From an uncultured Collinsella sp. (GTDB lineage Bacteria; Actinomycetota; Coriobacteriia; Coriobacteriales; Coriobacteriaceae), in the NCBI GenBank assembly GCA_902494855.1, contig CABUVC010000084.1, forward strand, positions 1 to 7,091: a stretch of 7,091 nt of DNA, read 5' to 3'. Position numbers and translations under genes: made by a program. Position 1 is the stretch's first letter, and each line of letters begins with the position of its first letter. A model generated the notes under the pieces. That model did no database searches and was not told the DNA's origin. It saw nothing but the letters and a program-made list of their open reading frames with translations. Shown here one piece after another: positions 5,532 to 7,091 of the stretch.

Positions 5532-6803
5532 CTACAGGCTGCTTGCAGCGCGAATGCCCGAGAGCCATGCCCACGCAAGGTTAAAGCCTCCGCAATCGGC
5601 GTCGATGTCGAGCGCTTCGCCGCAGACGTAAAGCGGGGTGTCGACAACGCTGCGCGCGCGTAGACTGGGTGTTGAGATGCTCTCGACAGATACGCCACCA
5701 CGCGTGACCTGCGCCGAGCGCTCCTCGGCGGTTCCTTCGACGAGCAACTTAAAATGCTTGAGGATCGAGACCAGGTGGATGACATCGTTGGAGCCTGGAT
5801 GGCACTGCTCGAACGCTGTGCAGACGACGCGGGAGAGTTGCGGGGCGAGCATGCCGTCGAGCCAACGGGGATCGCGGGGCGAAAAGCCGCCGAGCAGCTT
5901 AACGCGCCGGTTAAGCATATCGAGCAACTCGTCTTTAGAGAGGTCGGGGAAAACGTCGAGCAGGATCGTATCGCCGCGCTGGATACGACGGGAGAGGTTG
6001 AAGACAGCGACGCCCGAGATACCGAAGGTTCGAAACAGGACTTCACCGTCTTCGTGCCAGAGCTCATTATGATTGCGGGCGAGCGTCAAGCGGGCGCGGA
6101 CGCGCAGGCCGTCCAACGTCTTGAGTGCCGCCCGATCGCCGACGACCGTTGCCGATACGGGGCAGAGGATGGGGCGCAGCGAAGTGAGGGGGAGGCTAAA
6201 CGTATCGGCGATACCGGTGGGGTTGCCACCCGTGGCGATAATTACGGCATGTGCCTCCAGGGCCTCGTTCTTGCGAGGGACATCGGCGAGCGCCTTCCGA
6301 AGCGAGCGGAGCTCCGATTTTCGGTCGTCGTGCTTTTTTGCCTTGAGCGCCCGCGCTGGACGGTCTATTTGGAGTGTCCAGCCTTCGGAAGCTTTGTGCG
6401 CCGAGGCAACGTTGGCTCCGCAGATTAAGGTAATACCTAGGCGGTCGCAAACGTTGAGAAGCGCGTCGCGCACCGATTCTGCGCGAAGGGAGCGCGGGTA
6501 TAGCCGGCCTTCCTCGGAGGTTGTCATGATGCCCAGCGAGGAGAAGAAACCCATAAGCTCTTGTTCGGGTTGGGGGCCCATGACAGATTCGACGAATGCG
6601 GGGTGGTTATACCGCTGAGGATCAATCGATTCGTTGGAGAGGTTGCAGCGGCCGTTACCGGTCGCAAGGAGCTTTAGGCCGCAGGCGACATCGCGCTCAA
6701 CGATGCAGACGCTTTTGCCAGCACGTGCGGCCGTAATGGCGGCGGCGAGGCCTGAAGCCCCGCCGCCGATTACCAGGACGTCATAGAAGGCGCTCGTGTT
6801 CAC
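5532..6803 (-). CDS. HI0933/BaiN/YhiN-family flavoprotein
   Basis: A 423-residue FAD-binding oxidoreductase of the HI0933 family (which includes YhiN and BaiN-annotated proteins), probably cytoplasmic. Visible motifs are: Rossmann site VIGGGASGL (11-19), LLATGNGRCNLSN (45-57), EGRLYPRSLRAESV (98-111), VIIATGG (187-193), GEVLFRTFGISGVAVFNLSR (253-272), VTRGGVSVESI (367-377) and the C-terminal CGEALDIDADCGGFNLAWAWLSG (394-416). Two deviations stand out: the loop after ATGG is about 10 residues shorter than in E. coli YhiN as I recall it, and a charged stretch (about 149-183, rich in Lys/Arg/Asp/Glu) precedes it. The start is GTG at 6803, directly after the TAA of the Mrp gene, with a weak GAGG 5 nt upstream, so translational coupling is likely. 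BaiN has been proposed to reduce bile-acid intermediates in Clostridium scindens, but no other bai gene is here and that role should not be transferred. Confidence 0.92.
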   Translation of the reverse strand: MNTSAFYDVLVIGGGASGLAAAITAARAGKSVCIVERDVACGLKLLATGNGRCNLSNESIDPQRYNHPAFVESVMGPQPEQELMGFFSSLGIMTTSEEGRLYPRSLRAESVRDALLNVCDRLGITLICGANVASAHKASEGWTLQIDRPARALKAKKHDDRKSELRSLRKALADVPRKNEALEAHAVIIATGGNPTGIADTFSLPLTSLRPILCPVSATVVGDRAALKTLDGLRVRARLTLARNHNELWHEDGEVLFRTFGISGVAVFNLSRRIQRGDTILLDVFPDLSKDELLDMLNRRVKLLGGFSPRDPRWLDGMLAPQLSRVVCTAFEQCHPGSNDVIHLVSILKHFKLLVEGTAEERSAQVTRGGVSVESISTPSLRARSVVDTPLYVCGEALDIDADCGGFNLAWAWLSGIRAASSL

Positions 6804-7091
6804 TTAGGCCTCGTCGGTCTCGTGCGGGGTAATAGCCTCGACGGCAGAGACTGCCTTGGGCAACATGCCATCGGGCAGCGCGGTCTCAACCTCGCCCTTA
6901 TCGCAGGCCTCGGCGAGTGCCGGATTAATGGGAAGCGTGCCCAAGATGTCGAGGTTATAGCGCTCTGCGACCTCGGGGAGCTTGCTTTTGCCAAAGACCT
7001 CGATCTTCTTGCCGCAGTCGGGGCACTGGACGTAGCTCATATTCTCCACCAGGCCCACGATGGGAATGTTCATCATCTGCGCCATCTTCAC
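6804..7091 (-). CDS. Mrp/ApbC-family Fe-S carrier P-loop ATPase, C-terminal part
   Basis: Only the last 95 codons lie in the window. The frame runs off the right edge, and the GTG at 7091 is an internal valine codon, not a start. The fragment shows VGLVENMSY (12-20) and CPDCGKKIEVFG (23-34), which match the VENMS..CP.C signature of Mrp/NBP35/ApbC proteins. In that family the two cysteines (here Cys23 and Cys26 of the fragment) hold a bridging Fe-S cluster between two subunits. LGTLPINPALAEACDKG (50-66) matches the family segment that ends LGeiPldp.ire..D.G. The Walker A region, which must lie upstream, is not visible. The family carries and transfers Fe-S clusters in the cytoplasm. The stop codon abuts the GTG of the next flavoprotein gene, so the two are probably one transcription unit. 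Confidence 0.92.
   Translation of the reverse strand: MKMAQMMNIPIVGLVENMSYVQCPDCGKKIEVFGKSKLPEVAERYNLDILGTLPINPALAEACDKGEVETALPDGMLPKAVSAVEAITPHETDEA

Noticed and set aside
5452..5574. 41-codon N-terminal extension of the FAD dehydrogenase
   Set aside because: It would overlap the end of the upstream gene and translate the hairpin. The ATG at 5451 has an ideal Shine-Dalgarno and begins where the family homology begins.
5754..6428. 224-codon plus-strand open frame opposite the HI0933-family gene
   Set aside because: Antisense to a well-supported gene, with no family motif and no convincing Shine-Dalgarno; read as a shadow frame.
5532..6803. Bile-acid (bai) metabolism locus
   Set aside because: The flavoprotein belongs to the family that includes BaiN-annotated proteins, but no other bai-type gene is in the window and the family is broad.
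1..7091. CRISPR array, insertion sequence, phage or toxin-antitoxin module
   Set aside because: No regularly spaced long repeats, transposase or integrase motifs, or small paired genes were seen. Nearly all of the window is accounted for by conserved housekeeping genes.

Overview
This window looks like an ordinary housekeeping stretch of a bacterial chromosome, probably from a Coriobacteriia-type actinobacterium such as Collinsella. That assignment rests on overall gene character, moderate-to-high GC and the 5S rRNA tail; it is an inference and not proven by the sequence. I found no mobile element, CRISPR array, phage gene or defence cassette.

Layout. Bases 1-47 are the 3' end of a 5S rRNA, so the window opens at the tail of an rRNA operon, which is closed by an intrinsic terminator at 81-111. 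After a gap of about 125 bp with a candidate promoter and short direct repeats, a rightward cluster follows: coaE (dephospho-CoA kinase, 238-879), a membrane-anchored Slt-type lytic transglycosylase (872-1453, overlapping coaE by 8 bp) and uvrB (1505-3745), ended by a strong terminator at 3749-3791. A leftward group converges on it. Read in its own direction, this group is the C-terminal part of an Mrp/ApbC-type Fe-S carrier ATPase (cut by the window edge at 7091), an HI0933/BaiN/YhiN-family flavoprotein (6803-5532) starting directly after the Mrp stop codon, a terminator-like hairpin (5501-5470), and a COG2509-type FAD-dependent dehydrogenase (5451-3811).

How the genes work together. The rightward genes serve coenzyme A synthesis, peptidoglycan turnover and nucleotide excision repair. 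They share a strand and tight spacing more than a pathway. The leftward genes pair an Fe-S cluster carrier with two unrelated FAD oxidoreductases, which suggests redox metabolism, but no substrate can be read from the sequence.

The points most worth a second look are: (1) the terminator-like hairpin only 6 nt from the Shine-Dalgarno of the FAD dehydrogenase gene, preceded by an exact TATAAT, so any transcript of that gene must pass the hairpin; (2) the HI0933-family protein, which has a shortened loop after its ATGG motif and a lysine/arginine-rich insert; and (3) near-repeats at and upstream of the coaE promoter candidate.
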